Source: Alphaproteobacteria bacterium
GTDB lineage: Bacteria > Pseudomonadota > Alphaproteobacteria > UBA3830
Direction: 5' to 3'
NCBI GenBank assembly: GCA_017649895.1
Contig: JAGCFW010000003.1
Span: 124,001-188,000, forward strand
DNA length: 64,000 nucleotides
Below, in pieces: positions 56,597-64,000 of the stretch (positions are counted from its first letter, which is position 1; each line of letters starts with the position of its first letter). Below the pieces are notes generated by a model. That model had not been told where the DNA came from and ran no database searches. It was given only the letters and a program-made list of their open reading frames with translations. The position numbers and the translations under genes are program-made.

Positions 56597-57535
56597 TTAT
56601 ACCTTTTTGTCAATAGACAAATAAAAATTCGCAAATTCACTGATTACATCCGAACCTCCCTCCACGAATTTTGCGTCAGGCATTTGGTTTCTGAACCAAG
56701 TCGACTGGCGTTTAGCATATTGCCGCGTTCGGATAACCATTTGATCGATAAGATCTTCCAAGGAAATTTTCTTACTCAAAAATTCTCGAAGTTCGGTGAA
56801 GCCTATGACCCTATCCAAAGGCCCTTTATAATTCGGATATCGAGAAAAAAATTCCTGAACTTCTTCCATTGCGCCGTTATTTACCATTTGAACGGCTCTT
56901 TTCAGGATATTTTCTCGCAATTTTTCTTTTGGAGGCAACAGAACCAAGGTTTTTATATTTTTGTATTTGGAATTATTTCCCTGACTCCACCAATAAGAGA
57001 GAGTCTTTCCCGTAAAAGATACCACCTCATAAGCTCGCAATATTCGCTGCGTATTATTCGGATTCAACTTGTTGTCCGGATCCAATTTCAGCAGCTCCTC
57101 CATAAATTTCCCTCGGCCGATTTTTTGAAACCTCTCCCAAACTTCTTTTCGATAACTTGCGGGAACATCCGGAATTTTTGCGATCCCGCGAACAATAGCA
57201 TTCAAATAAAATCCTGTTCCGCCACAAAGAATCGGCACCTTTCCTTGCGCATGCAGCTCATCAATTTTTGCTTCCGCGACCTCCCGCCATTTGCCGACAG
57301 AATATGTTTCAAAAGGCTTGAGTATTCCGAACAAATGGTGAGGTACGCGACTCATTTCTTCTGGACTAGGAAAAGCTGACAATATTTTCAGATCGCCGTA
57401 CAGCTGAATGCTATCGGCATTTATAATTTCGCAGCAGATTCCTTTTTCTTTAAAATTTTCAGACAATTCGATTGCAAAACCGGTTTTACCCGAAGCGGTC
57501 GGTCCCGCGATGATGAAAACAGGGAATAAACTCAT
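56597..57535 (-). CDS. miaA: tRNA dimethylallyltransferase MiaA
   Basis: A 312-residue enzyme that puts dimethylallyl on A37 of tRNAs reading U-starting codons. The P-loop GPTASGKT, INADSIQLYGDL, the GGTGFYLNA motif and the C-terminal RTRQYAKRQSTWFRNQ are diagnostic. I start at MSLFPVFII (57535), which matches the family; a longer frame would run into degQ. It lies 10 nt after degQ. The hfq and hflX genes often near miaA are absent here. Confidence 0.95.
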   Translation of the reverse strand: MSLFPVFIIAGPTASGKTGFAIELSENFKEKGICCEIINADSIQLYGDLKILSAFPSPEEMSRVPHHLFGILKPFETYSVGKWREVAEAKIDELHAQGKVPILCGGTGFYLNAIVRGIAKIPDVPASYRKEVWERFQKIGRGKFMEELLKLDPDNKLNPNNTQRILRAYEVVSFTGKTLSYWWSQGNNSKYKNIKTLVLLPPKEKLRENILKRAVQMVNNGAMEEVQEFFSRYPNYKGPLDRVIGFTELREFLSKKISLEDLIDQMVIRTRQYAKRQSTWFRNQMPDAKFVEGGSDVISEFANFYLSIDKKV

Positions 57536-57545
57536 AGCTTTCAAC

Positions 57546-59183
57546 TCAACGAAGAGCTTTTCTTTTTGAACTCTTCTCACTCCCACAATTTATAACAACA
57601 AACTCCGGATTTCTTATCATCAGAGGATCTTTCACAAACAAAACAACGCCATTTTCTCCCTTTGTTTCTTTCAGAGCAACCTTCAAATCGACCAAATTAC
57701 TAATGCGTTTCTTATTCACCTGAGATATCAAACTTCCAACTCTAACAGCAGAATTATCGATCGAAGAAGAGCCTACAAACAAAACGAAAACCCCGTTATC
57801 ATCGGATGATATTCTAAATTTCTTTTTCACTTTTTTCGTAAGCTTACCAATATCCGCTAATCTCAAAACCAAACCGGCTATCTCTATCTTTTCATGAGGT
57901 ATATCTTTAATCAGATCATCCGTTTCGTCGAGAAACGATATATCCGCGTCATTGTAATCCTTAACTTTGATGCTCATCATCCTTGTTTCTTCGCCTCGCA
58001 TAATCTGAATAGGTATAACTTTACCGATCGGTAAATTATTTAAAAGATTTTCTATATTTATTTCTTTGTTAATATCTGTTTTATTTACTTTTAGTATTAT
58101 ATCCCCTTCCTGAATTCCTGCGGACATCGCAGGAGATTCCTCACTAACACTTGCTACATAATACCCGTCACTTCTTCCCAACAATATACTCGAAGCATCC
58201 GAAGGCATTCTACAAGCAGAAATTCCGAGCCAGCTTCTCTTTATTTTACCAAAAACCTTTAACTGTCTGATGATTTTTTGCAGAAAGTTTGAAGGAACAG
58301 CAAAACATATTCCGCTCCCCGGAATAAAGGCGGTGATCATACCGATCACTTTTTCTCCTTTTTCCAAAAATAAAGGCCCTCCTGAATTACCGTAATTTAT
58401 ATTAACATTTGCTTGGATATAAGAAGAAAACTGTTTGTTGTCTCCAAACACAGAAGCTTGATCAAAATTTCCATTTTTACGTAAAATACTACCTAGTGTC
58501 GCTGTTTTTCCCAACCCGAAAGGATTCCCTACAGCAATTACCCGATCGAAAATTTTGATTTTATCCGAATTTCCGAATTTTACCGGAGATAACCTCATAT
58601 TTTTGCTTAAATTTATTTTTAACAAAGCAACGTCATCGTATTCATCTTTACCAACCACTTTAGCAACATATCTTTTACCGTCTGCCGTAGCAATCCGCAC
58701 ACTATCACAGGAATCTATAACGTGCAAATTTGTTACTATGTAGCCATCTTCAGATACAATAAAACCCGAACCACTGGAAGTTTTATCTTCTGTTCCATCT
58801 TCATCCGCAACTATTACATCGACCACGGTATTCATCAGTTGATAAACATCCCTTTGAACAGAGGCATCGACTGTGCGATCATCATAAATTTGAATACCTC
58901 CGTCAACAGCCCAATCTTCTTTATTTTTAGCCGGCTTTTTTCGCTTCCTTATGTCCGACAAGACTCCGTTAACCCTATCTTCCTTATTTTTAGTCGGCTT
59001 TTTTCGCTTCTTTATGTCTGACAAGCCCCCGTTAACAGCCTGATCTTCCTTATTTTTAGCTTGAACGTCGTCTTTTGAGATATTTTGTTTAGAGTAACTC
59101 CGAGCCTGATCTTCCTCATCTTTAGCTTGAACATCATTTACGGATAAACAGAAACTGAGCACAACTATGAACAGACTGATCAT
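57546..59183 (-). CDS. DegQ/HtrA-type periplasmic serine protease with N-terminal repeats
   Basis: A 545-residue protease. A signal peptide (about 1-20) is followed by an unusual 75-residue segment made of repeats (KNKEDQAVNGGLSDIKKRKK, NKEDRVNGVLSDIRKRKK, NKEDW), then the trypsin-like domain with an intact triad His154, Asp184 and Ser267 (NYGNSGGP), and two PDZ domains (about 320-410 and 440-530). It degrades or refolds misfolded periplasmic proteins. It starts 2 nt after hflC, forming hflK-hflC-degQ. The basic repeats before the protease are not a standard HtrA feature. Confidence 0.9.
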   Translation of the reverse strand: MISLFIVVLSFCLSVNDVQAKDEEDQARSYSKQNISKDDVQAKNKEDQAVNGGLSDIKKRKKPTKNKEDRVNGVLSDIRKRKKPAKNKEDWAVDGGIQIYDDRTVDASVQRDVYQLMNTVVDVIVADEDGTEDKTSSGSGFIVSEDGYIVTNLHVIDSCDSVRIATADGKRYVAKVVGKDEYDDVALLKINLSKNMRLSPVKFGNSDKIKIFDRVIAVGNPFGLGKTATLGSILRKNGNFDQASVFGDNKQFSSYIQANVNINYGNSGGPLFLEKGEKVIGMITAFIPGSGICFAVPSNFLQKIIRQLKVFGKIKRSWLGISACRMPSDASSILLGRSDGYYVASVSEESPAMSAGIQEGDIILKVNKTDINKEINIENLLNNLPIGKVIPIQIMRGEETRMMSIKVKDYNDADISFLDETDDLIKDIPHEKIEIAGLVLRLADIGKLTKKVKKKFRISSDDNGVFVLFVGSSSIDNSAVRVGSLISQVNKKRISNLVDLKVALKETKGENGVVLFVKDPLMIRNPEFVVINCGSEKSSKRKALR

Positions 59184-59185
59184 GA

Positions 59186-60031
59186 CTAATTCTTCCCCTT
59201 CATCACATTAAAGAACGGCCCATCTGTCGCAATAACAAAAGATGTATTATTCTTCAAAAACGACTTCTTATAGGTTTCTAATGTTTGGAAAAACTCAAAA
59301 AACCTTTTATCTTTCGAAAAAGCTTCCGTGTAAATCTTATTTGCTTCAAGCTCTCCCTCCGCAATCAAGGTCTGAACCTTGGCATCCGCCTGAGCTATCG
59401 CAATGGCGTTTTCCTTATCTGCAGTTGACTTTATTATTTTGGAAAGCTCAACACCCTTTGCTCTCAGTTCTTTCGCTTCCCTTTCACGCTCGCTGATCAT
59501 TCTTTTGCAAATGGCTTCACTGTTTTGGGAAGGCAAATCTGTCTTGCGGATACGAACATCAACCACGTCTATACCGAACCCTTTGACAGCGGAGTTTACT
59601 TCGTCGCGAATCTTGTTCATAGCCGAAATTCTCGTGTCGGACAAAAGTGAAGACAAACTGACGCCACCCAACACACTGCTGAGGCTACCGAGAACAACGG
59701 GGTGTAATCTGGTCAGAACTCCGTACTCGCTGCCGACCGCTTGATAAAATTTTAACGGATCGGTAATTCTGTATCGACCGAAAGCGTCAACCATAATACG
59801 CCTTTTATCTCCCAACGTAACCTCGAGAGCCGAAAGCTCCACACTCAACAATCTCTTATCGAAAAATGCAACCGTTTCCATGAACGGAATCTTAAAGTGC
59901 AATCCCGGTGTCTTTACAACTCTGACAGGCTCCCCCAAACGAGTCACCACGACGCTTTCGATCTGATTTACCGTAAACAATCCATCCACCAGAACAAAAA
60001 AAGCTACAGCAGCAAATATTATTTTTTTCAT
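59186..60031 (-). CDS. hflC: HflC, FtsH protease modulator
   Basis: A 281-residue SPFH-domain protein anchored by one N-terminal helix (IIFAAVAFFVLVDGLFTV) with its body in the periplasm. The prohibitin-like block VVTRLGEPVRVVKTPGLHFK, FDKRLLSVEL and RKTDLPSQNSEAIC match HflC. With HflK it forms a cage around FtsH and regulates membrane-protein turnover. Overlaps hflK by 4 nt and is 2 nt from degQ. Confidence 0.95.
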   Translation of the reverse strand: MKKIIFAAVAFFVLVDGLFTVNQIESVVVTRLGEPVRVVKTPGLHFKIPFMETVAFFDKRLLSVELSALEVTLGDKRRIMVDAFGRYRITDPLKFYQAVGSEYGVLTRLHPVVLGSLSSVLGGVSLSSLLSDTRISAMNKIRDEVNSAVKGFGIDVVDVRIRKTDLPSQNSEAICKRMISEREREAKELRAKGVELSKIIKSTADKENAIAIAQADAKVQTLIAEGELEANKIYTEAFSKDKRFFEFFQTLETYKKSFLKNNTSFVIATDGPFFNVMKGKN

Positions 60032-61050
60032 TTCACATCCTCCGCCTTGCTTTTATTTAATTCGGTGAGCGGCAAATAAGAAACCGCCTTCAAGTTGTTA
60101 TCAACCACTATTTTTTGCGTGTTTTTATAGATATCGTGCATGGCTTCGAGATATAACCTCTTCGATACAATATCTGGCGATAACTTATATTGAGAATAGG
60201 CCGAGAGAAATCTGGCGACACTTCCTTTTGCTTTTTCAATTATCGACGCTTTCTGGGCTTCTCCGTTGTTTATCTTCTCGGCGATCAAACCTCTAGTTCG
60301 CGCCCTTGTATCTCTGTCGTAAGCTTCCGCTCTGTTTTTCTCACTTTGCTGTTCTGCCTGAGCTCTTTCCACATCTCGAAAAGAATCAATAACCGAAGCA
60401 GGCGGCTCAACCTTTTGCAGTTCGATTCGGATAATTTCTATACCCATTTTGTACTCATCCATAATCGCCTGAAGTCCCTCTTTCGCTTTATTTTGGACGT
60501 CTCCACGACCTTCGGTCTGTACATAGGTAAACGGAGTTTGCCCGACGATATCTCTCATCACACTTTCGGCGAATGCTCTTACTGTAAGTTCAGGCTTCTT
60601 TGCATTAAAAAGATAATCTTCAACGCCATTATCCTTAATTTTCCAAAGAACACTGAAAGATATGTTCGCCAAATTTGAGTCTCCCGTAAGCATCAAACTT
60701 TCTTCCTGTTGATTATCACTAGAAATATCTATCTGATTTACTTTGGTAACCTCCGGCAAAATCACTTGTTCGAAAGGATAGGGCAAAACATATCGCAACC
60801 CCGGACCGACCGTCCTAACCCATTCACCAAATCTTAATACAACCCCACATTGATCGTGCTGTACCTGTAAAAATCCGGAACCAAAGTACAGAACAACCAA
60901 TAAAAAACAGACTCCCGCGAAATTCCCTTTCATAGGATTTTTACCAAAGGCTTTTCCAAAATTTTGCTTTATACCTTCGACGAATTCTCTTGGAGTATCG
61001 CTCCCCCAGGAATTGTCTCCGTCGTCATCCCAAGGATTCTTTTTGGACAT
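60028..61050 (-). CDS. hflK: HflK, FtsH protease modulator
   Basis: A 340-residue SPFH protein. It has a Gly/Asp/Trp-rich cytoplasmic N-terminus (MSKKNPWDDDGDNSWGSDTP), a single transmembrane helix (FAGVCFLLVVLYFGSGFLQV), then the SPFH domain (DQCGVVLRFGEWVRTVGPGL) and a long helix (QSEKNRAEAYDRDTRA). The start at 61050 is taken because GAAGGAG lies 6 nt before the ATG. It leads hflK-hflC-degQ and is preceded by the usher terminator. Confidence 0.95.
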   Translation of the reverse strand: MSKKNPWDDDGDNSWGSDTPREFVEGIKQNFGKAFGKNPMKGNFAGVCFLLVVLYFGSGFLQVQHDQCGVVLRFGEWVRTVGPGLRYVLPYPFEQVILPEVTKVNQIDISSDNQQEESLMLTGDSNLANISFSVLWKIKDNGVEDYLFNAKKPELTVRAFAESVMRDIVGQTPFTYVQTEGRGDVQNKAKEGLQAIMDEYKMGIEIIRIELQKVEPPASVIDSFRDVERAQAEQQSEKNRAEAYDRDTRARTRGLIAEKINNGEAQKASIIEKAKGSVARFLSAYSQYKLSPDIVSKRLYLEAMHDIYKNTQKIVVDNNLKAVSYLPLTELNKSKAEDVK

Positions 61051-61146
61051 AAAAAACTCCTTCTCTATAACCTCGATAATATCAAAAAGGCTATGAAAAA
61101 AAAAGAACTCCTGCACTTATCTAAGAATCTCGAAGACGTAATCAGA

Positions 61147-61182
61147 CAAAAAAGAAATTCTCCGATCTCTCAGAGAATTTCT
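61147..61182 (-). terminator. Terminator of the usher-like gene
   Basis: On the minus strand a perfect 10-bp stem AGAAATTCTC/GAGAATTTCT with a 10-nt loop, followed by TTTTTTG. Confidence 0.85.
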
Positions 61183-61210
61183 AAATAAATTTTGATAACG
61201 AAACTTGGAA

Positions 61211-63058
61211 TTATTTCCTAAAATCTTCCGCCGTACGAATGACGTTGAAGTCGTTCTTACGTACTGCTCTGAAGCCCTTCGGTGTCAAGCTTGTCCCAAA
61301 CGTAACCGCCTGGCTGTTCTTGTGATCATCCTTATCTATGCCGGCTGTCTTGTCTTCATATTTGCTGTCGATGCTTTCTTCAACTTTTACGCCAAAGTAT
61401 TCATTGTCATATTTAACGGAGAACACCGGACGACTATTTCCCGGCCTTCTGAAGTATTCAGCTTGAACTTCAAGTCCCTTAATCGCCTCAGGAGTGTAGA
61501 TAATCGAACCGTATTTTTTCATCCTCTCCTGATCCAAATGGGAATAAGTTCCCTTGATCGAAATTTCAGAATTCAGATTGATGTTACAAGCAAGAGTCAA
61601 TCTTCTGTCCGGAGACTTCTGGTTTCTGCCCTTTGTCGGATCATCGTAGGTTAATCCGGCAACCGCAGTTACAATGCAACCTTCAAACGGAGATTTCGTC
61701 AAACTGACCGAATAATCTCTGTAATTGTTGGTATTTTTCTCGTGATTATTTGACCAAGCTCCTACAAAAGTGAACCCTGGAGTGTACCCATGAATAGGAT
61801 CAGTATACAACCTAACCATCGCTGACCTGGAATTTTCAGGACTAAAAGGACCGTTCTTCAGCTGGAATTTATTGGACAAATCCGAGAAATATTTGTCCAT
61901 GTAATCATCATAATCTTCAGCTTTCTCCTCAGAAACTTTTAGGTCACCGTATCCTCTGCCCTTCGCGCTGAGATAAGCCTCCAAGTGAATTCCGTAAGAA
62001 TTTTCCGGCAAAGCATAGAATATTCCCGCACCGGCAGCCTTCTTTCCGTGATATGTATCAGTAAATCCGATGTTCGGAGCAATTTTTCCGTACGGAGTCA
62101 TGAAAATCACATTAAAGTCCAACCCGTAAGAATTGTTGTACCCTTGAACACCAAAAGCAAAAGTTACGTTCTCAATCGGAGTAAACCTGTAATTTCCGTT
62201 AAAACGAGGCTTGCTGCGATACCGAACCTTGTACGGATCGTCCACATTCCAATAATGAGTAAATGCCATGGTCAAATCGAAGTCATCCGTTCCCAAATCA
62301 GGCATATCGTATCCGCTAAAGTAATCAACCGTGAAAGTTTCCGATCTGCTCACCTGATCTGACTTCTTTATGGTAACTCCCGGGAGTTTGGCCTCTTCTC
62401 CTAAGTCATCTACAGTGTAAGTTCCCGGAGGCAAAATCGTAACTCGCAAAATCTCGTCACCCAATCGGACTTCTACTTTACTTAACTTCGTAATGACAAG
62501 TGGCAGTCCCGGATTTATAACATTTCCGTTACCTCCTTGTCTAGCGATGTTAATACCACCACCCGAAAACGGCTGTTGAAACCCAATCGTATTTCTGGTC
62601 GCAACATCACCGACAATAATCTGTATATTATGGGCCTTGTCATTGTAAATTGCTCGGGCATAATTTCTGTAGAAATGAGGCTTATCTATCGTATTTTCAA
62701 ATCCTTTCTGAGCTGCCTTATTAATCTTGGCGTCATAATAATTATCGAAAAATTCAGGAAGACTCCCTGTAATCCTACTCATCGCCTTCGCGCTTCTCAG
62801 ATATCCCGCGTATTTAGTGGAACGCCCGTAGGAAAAATCCGCATCAATTACCAAATTCCCCAAATCGAGAAACGGGTTAAAACAAACCATCGAAGTATTT
62901 TTCGGTCCGAAAGGATATTTATTCTCTCTCATATGAGAAGCCTTCACATTAAGAAAACTCCCCTCAAATATCCCCGCTGACTCCGAATTTTCGGCATGAG
63001 CTAACAACGAGCTACATACAAAACATGCAACAACAAACAAACCTGTTTTTTTACACAT
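61211..63058 (-). CDS. Orphan fimbrial-usher-like outer-membrane protein
   Basis: A 615-residue protein with a signal peptide (1-22). Strands of alternating hydrophobic residues suggest a beta-barrel. The region 149-219 (VGDVATRNTIGFQ, then PPGTYTVDDL at 210-219) and the later ITILPPGTY-like and GYDMPDLG stretches resemble the plug and middle domains of FimD/PapC ushers. It is shorter than classical ushers (about 800-870) and has no chaperone or pilin gene nearby. It may export or display something else, or be a degenerate usher. A promoter and terminator make it monocistronic. Confidence 0.65.
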   Translation of the reverse strand: MCKKTGLFVVACFVCSSLLAHAENSESAGIFEGSFLNVKASHMRENKYPFGPKNTSMVCFNPFLDLGNLVIDADFSYGRSTKYAGYLRSAKAMSRITGSLPEFFDNYYDAKINKAAQKGFENTIDKPHFYRNYARAIYNDKAHNIQIIVGDVATRNTIGFQQPFSGGGINIARQGGNGNVINPGLPLVITKLSKVEVRLGDEILRVTILPPGTYTVDDLGEEAKLPGVTIKKSDQVSRSETFTVDYFSGYDMPDLGTDDFDLTMAFTHYWNVDDPYKVRYRSKPRFNGNYRFTPIENVTFAFGVQGYNNSYGLDFNVIFMTPYGKIAPNIGFTDTYHGKKAAGAGIFYALPENSYGIHLEAYLSAKGRGYGDLKVSEEKAEDYDDYMDKYFSDLSNKFQLKNGPFSPENSRSAMVRLYTDPIHGYTPGFTFVGAWSNNHEKNTNNYRDYSVSLTKSPFEGCIVTAVAGLTYDDPTKGRNQKSPDRRLTLACNINLNSEISIKGTYSHLDQERMKKYGSIIYTPEAIKGLEVQAEYFRRPGNSRPVFSVKYDNEYFGVKVEESIDSKYEDKTAGIDKDDHKNSQAVTFGTSLTPKGFRAVRKNDFNVIRTAEDFRK

Positions 63059-63086
63059 ACAACCTTCCTAACACAAAAACGGGGTA

Positions 63087-63115
63087 ATGTTATCACAAAA
63101 AACACAATTTGTGAA
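63087..63115 (-). promoter_or_regulatory. Candidate promoter of the usher-like gene
   Basis: On the minus strand TTCACA, 17-bp spacer, TAACAT. The spacer contains an inverted repeat around TTGTG/CACAA. AGGAAGG precedes the start codon. Confidence 0.4.
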
Positions 63116-63158
63116 AAATTATTTAAATTTATTGATAATATAATTCCTCATCTTAGGA

Positions 63159-63941
63159 CTACTTCTGCAGAATATGTCTCCCACTAAGGGCCAATCCTGT
63201 CTTATCGTCCACTTCGACCAAAAGCCCTGAGAAAGTTCCTTCTCCCGTTGCAGGAGTCAATCGACCCGTGCCGAATCCCTTCAAAAATCTTTCGATACTC
63301 ACCGACTTTTGAAATCCCAACACCGAATTATAGTCTCCGCACATCCCGAGATCGGTTTGATATGCTGTACCGTTTTCCAAAATTCGGTAATCCGCCGTTG
63401 GTATATGAATATGTGTTCCGAATACCACCGATACCTTTCCATCCAAAAAGTGTCCCATCGCTAATTTTTCTGAAGAGACCTCCGCGTGAAAATCAACGAC
63501 AATCGCCGAAACATTCACTCCCAATTGATATTTGAGAAAAAATTTCTCCATGTATACGAACGGATTATCTCCGATCATAGACATATCTTTCTGCCCTAAC
63601 AGGTGCACCACAACTATCTTGCGACCATCCCGCAGAGAATATTCTCCGATACCTCTGCCCGGCAATTTATCTGACGTGTTGGCAGGCTTAAGCAATCGCT
63701 TGTCGGAAGACAACATTGGGAAAATTTCTTTCTGGTCCACCAAATGATTTCCTCCGGTGAGAACATCTGCTCCTATTTCAAAAAAATGATTTGCTATTTT
63801 TGGAACCACACCGAACCCGTGAGCGGCATTATCGACATTCACTATAATAAAATCGACTTCCTTGCGGTACTGCCTTATATATTTCTCAGCAACATCTCTC
63901 CCCGAACGCCCAACGACGTCCCCGCACATTAAAAATTTCAT
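63159..63941 (-). CDS. YmdB-family metallophosphoesterase
   Basis: A 260-residue calcineurin-type phosphoesterase of the YmdB/DR1281 group, which acts on 2',3'-cyclic nucleotides. The metal ligands are in MCGDVVGRSGRD, NVDNAAHGFG, TGGNHLVDQKE, VDFHAEVSSEK and FGTHIHIPTAD. The start ATG at 63941 follows AGGTGG. It is 11 nt after the stop of another minus-strand gene, so they are probably cotranscribed. Confidence 0.9.
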   Translation of the reverse strand: MKFLMCGDVVGRSGRDVAEKYIRQYRKEVDFIIVNVDNAAHGFGVVPKIANHFFEIGADVLTGGNHLVDQKEIFPMLSSDKRLLKPANTSDKLPGRGIGEYSLRDGRKIVVVHLLGQKDMSMIGDNPFVYMEKFFLKYQLGVNVSAIVVDFHAEVSSEKLAMGHFLDGKVSVVFGTHIHIPTADYRILENGTAYQTDLGMCGDYNSVLGFQKSVSIERFLKGFGTGRLTPATGEGTFSGLLVEVDDKTGLALSGRHILQK

Positions 63942-63952
63942 TCGGTATCCAC

Positions 63953-64000
63953 CTATTCTTCTAATTTTTTCTTCTTTGCGAAAAATTTAGGAGCGGAACG
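63953..64000 (-). CDS. C-terminal tail of a gene cut by the window edge
   Basis: The minus strand is open from the window end to a TAG at 63953. The visible end is RSAPKFFAKKKKLEE, rich in lysine. The gene ends 11 nt before the YmdB start and its last bases form that gene's ribosome-binding site. Too short to identify. Confidence 0.5.
   Translation of the reverse strand, partial: RSAPKFFAKKKKLEE

Noticed and set aside
56388-56624. A 78-codon plus-strand frame
   Set aside because: It is antisense to the small lipoprotein, which has a far better start, ribosome-binding site and signal peptide, and it runs into the miaA 3' end.

Overview
The window looks like a chromosome segment of an AT-rich alphaproteobacterium that probably lives inside a eukaryotic cell, in the Holosporales/Rickettsiales style. 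Gene orders point to Alphaproteobacteria: rpmF-plsX-fabH-ihfA, hflK-hflC-degQ, a GTA-type terminase, an Rsm22 rRNA methyltransferase, and isc genes without iscR. Leucine-rich-repeat proteins with signal peptides, secreted metallopeptidase-like proteins, a proline/sodium symporter and many small secreted or membrane peptides suggest host association. The lifestyle is inference; the gene identities are mostly direct.

Layout. 1-7.3 kb: murJ, lepA, pheT and pheS on the minus strand, plus a cut-off membrane gene at the left edge. 7.4-10.7 kb: an MscS-type channel and putP, convergent. 11.1-14 kb: two paralogous secreted LRR genes that share both signal peptide and about 170 bp of leader. 14-19.8 kb: a tripartite RND efflux operon. 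20-24.6 kb: an orphan TadE-like gene, rubrerythrin, glyQ and glyS. 24.8-28.3 kb: a secreted zincin-like protein, an orphan terL coupled to a 39-residue ORF, and tRNA-Lys(CTT). 28.6-33.7 kb: a Vat/CatB-type acetyltransferase, a secreted family-25 glycosyltransferase, an OGG1-type glycosylase and clpB. 33.7-35.3 kb: a lysine/asparagine-rich repeat protein with two micro-ORFs, then tRNA-Thr(GGT). 35.4-40.6 kb: thyX, folD, secB, polA. 40.6-46.9 kb: a long minus-strand operon iscS-iscU-iscA-hscB-hscA-fdx-rsm22-(45 aa)-GT25. 47.2-50.1 kb: an XRE regulator, nadK, rpmG and a secreted protein resembling a decayed M91 peptidase. 50.3-53.7 kb: fabI, ihfA, fabH, plsX, rpmF. 53.8-57.5 kb: ligA, three small membrane/lipoprotein genes, miaA. 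57.5-64 kb: degQ-hflC-hflK, an orphan fimbrial-usher-like protein, a YmdB phosphoesterase and the tail of another gene.

How they fit together. The core set covers translation (PheST, GlyQS, LepA, L32, L33, MiaA, two tRNAs, Rsm22), envelope synthesis and quality control (MurJ, FabH/FabI/PlsX, SecB, HflKC, DegQ), replication and repair (PolA, LigA, OGG) and Fe-S biogenesis. The most unusual observations are an HscB co-chaperone that has lost its HPD motif while HscA and the IscU LPPVK motif are kept; Rsm22 with a candidate four-cysteine Fe-S site encoded directly behind fdx in the isc operon; the LRR pair with duplicated leader; a repeat-rich secreted protein operon with micro-ORFs; secreted M3-like and degenerate M91-like proteins; and an orphan usher. 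No CRISPR array, complete prophage or insertion sequence was found.
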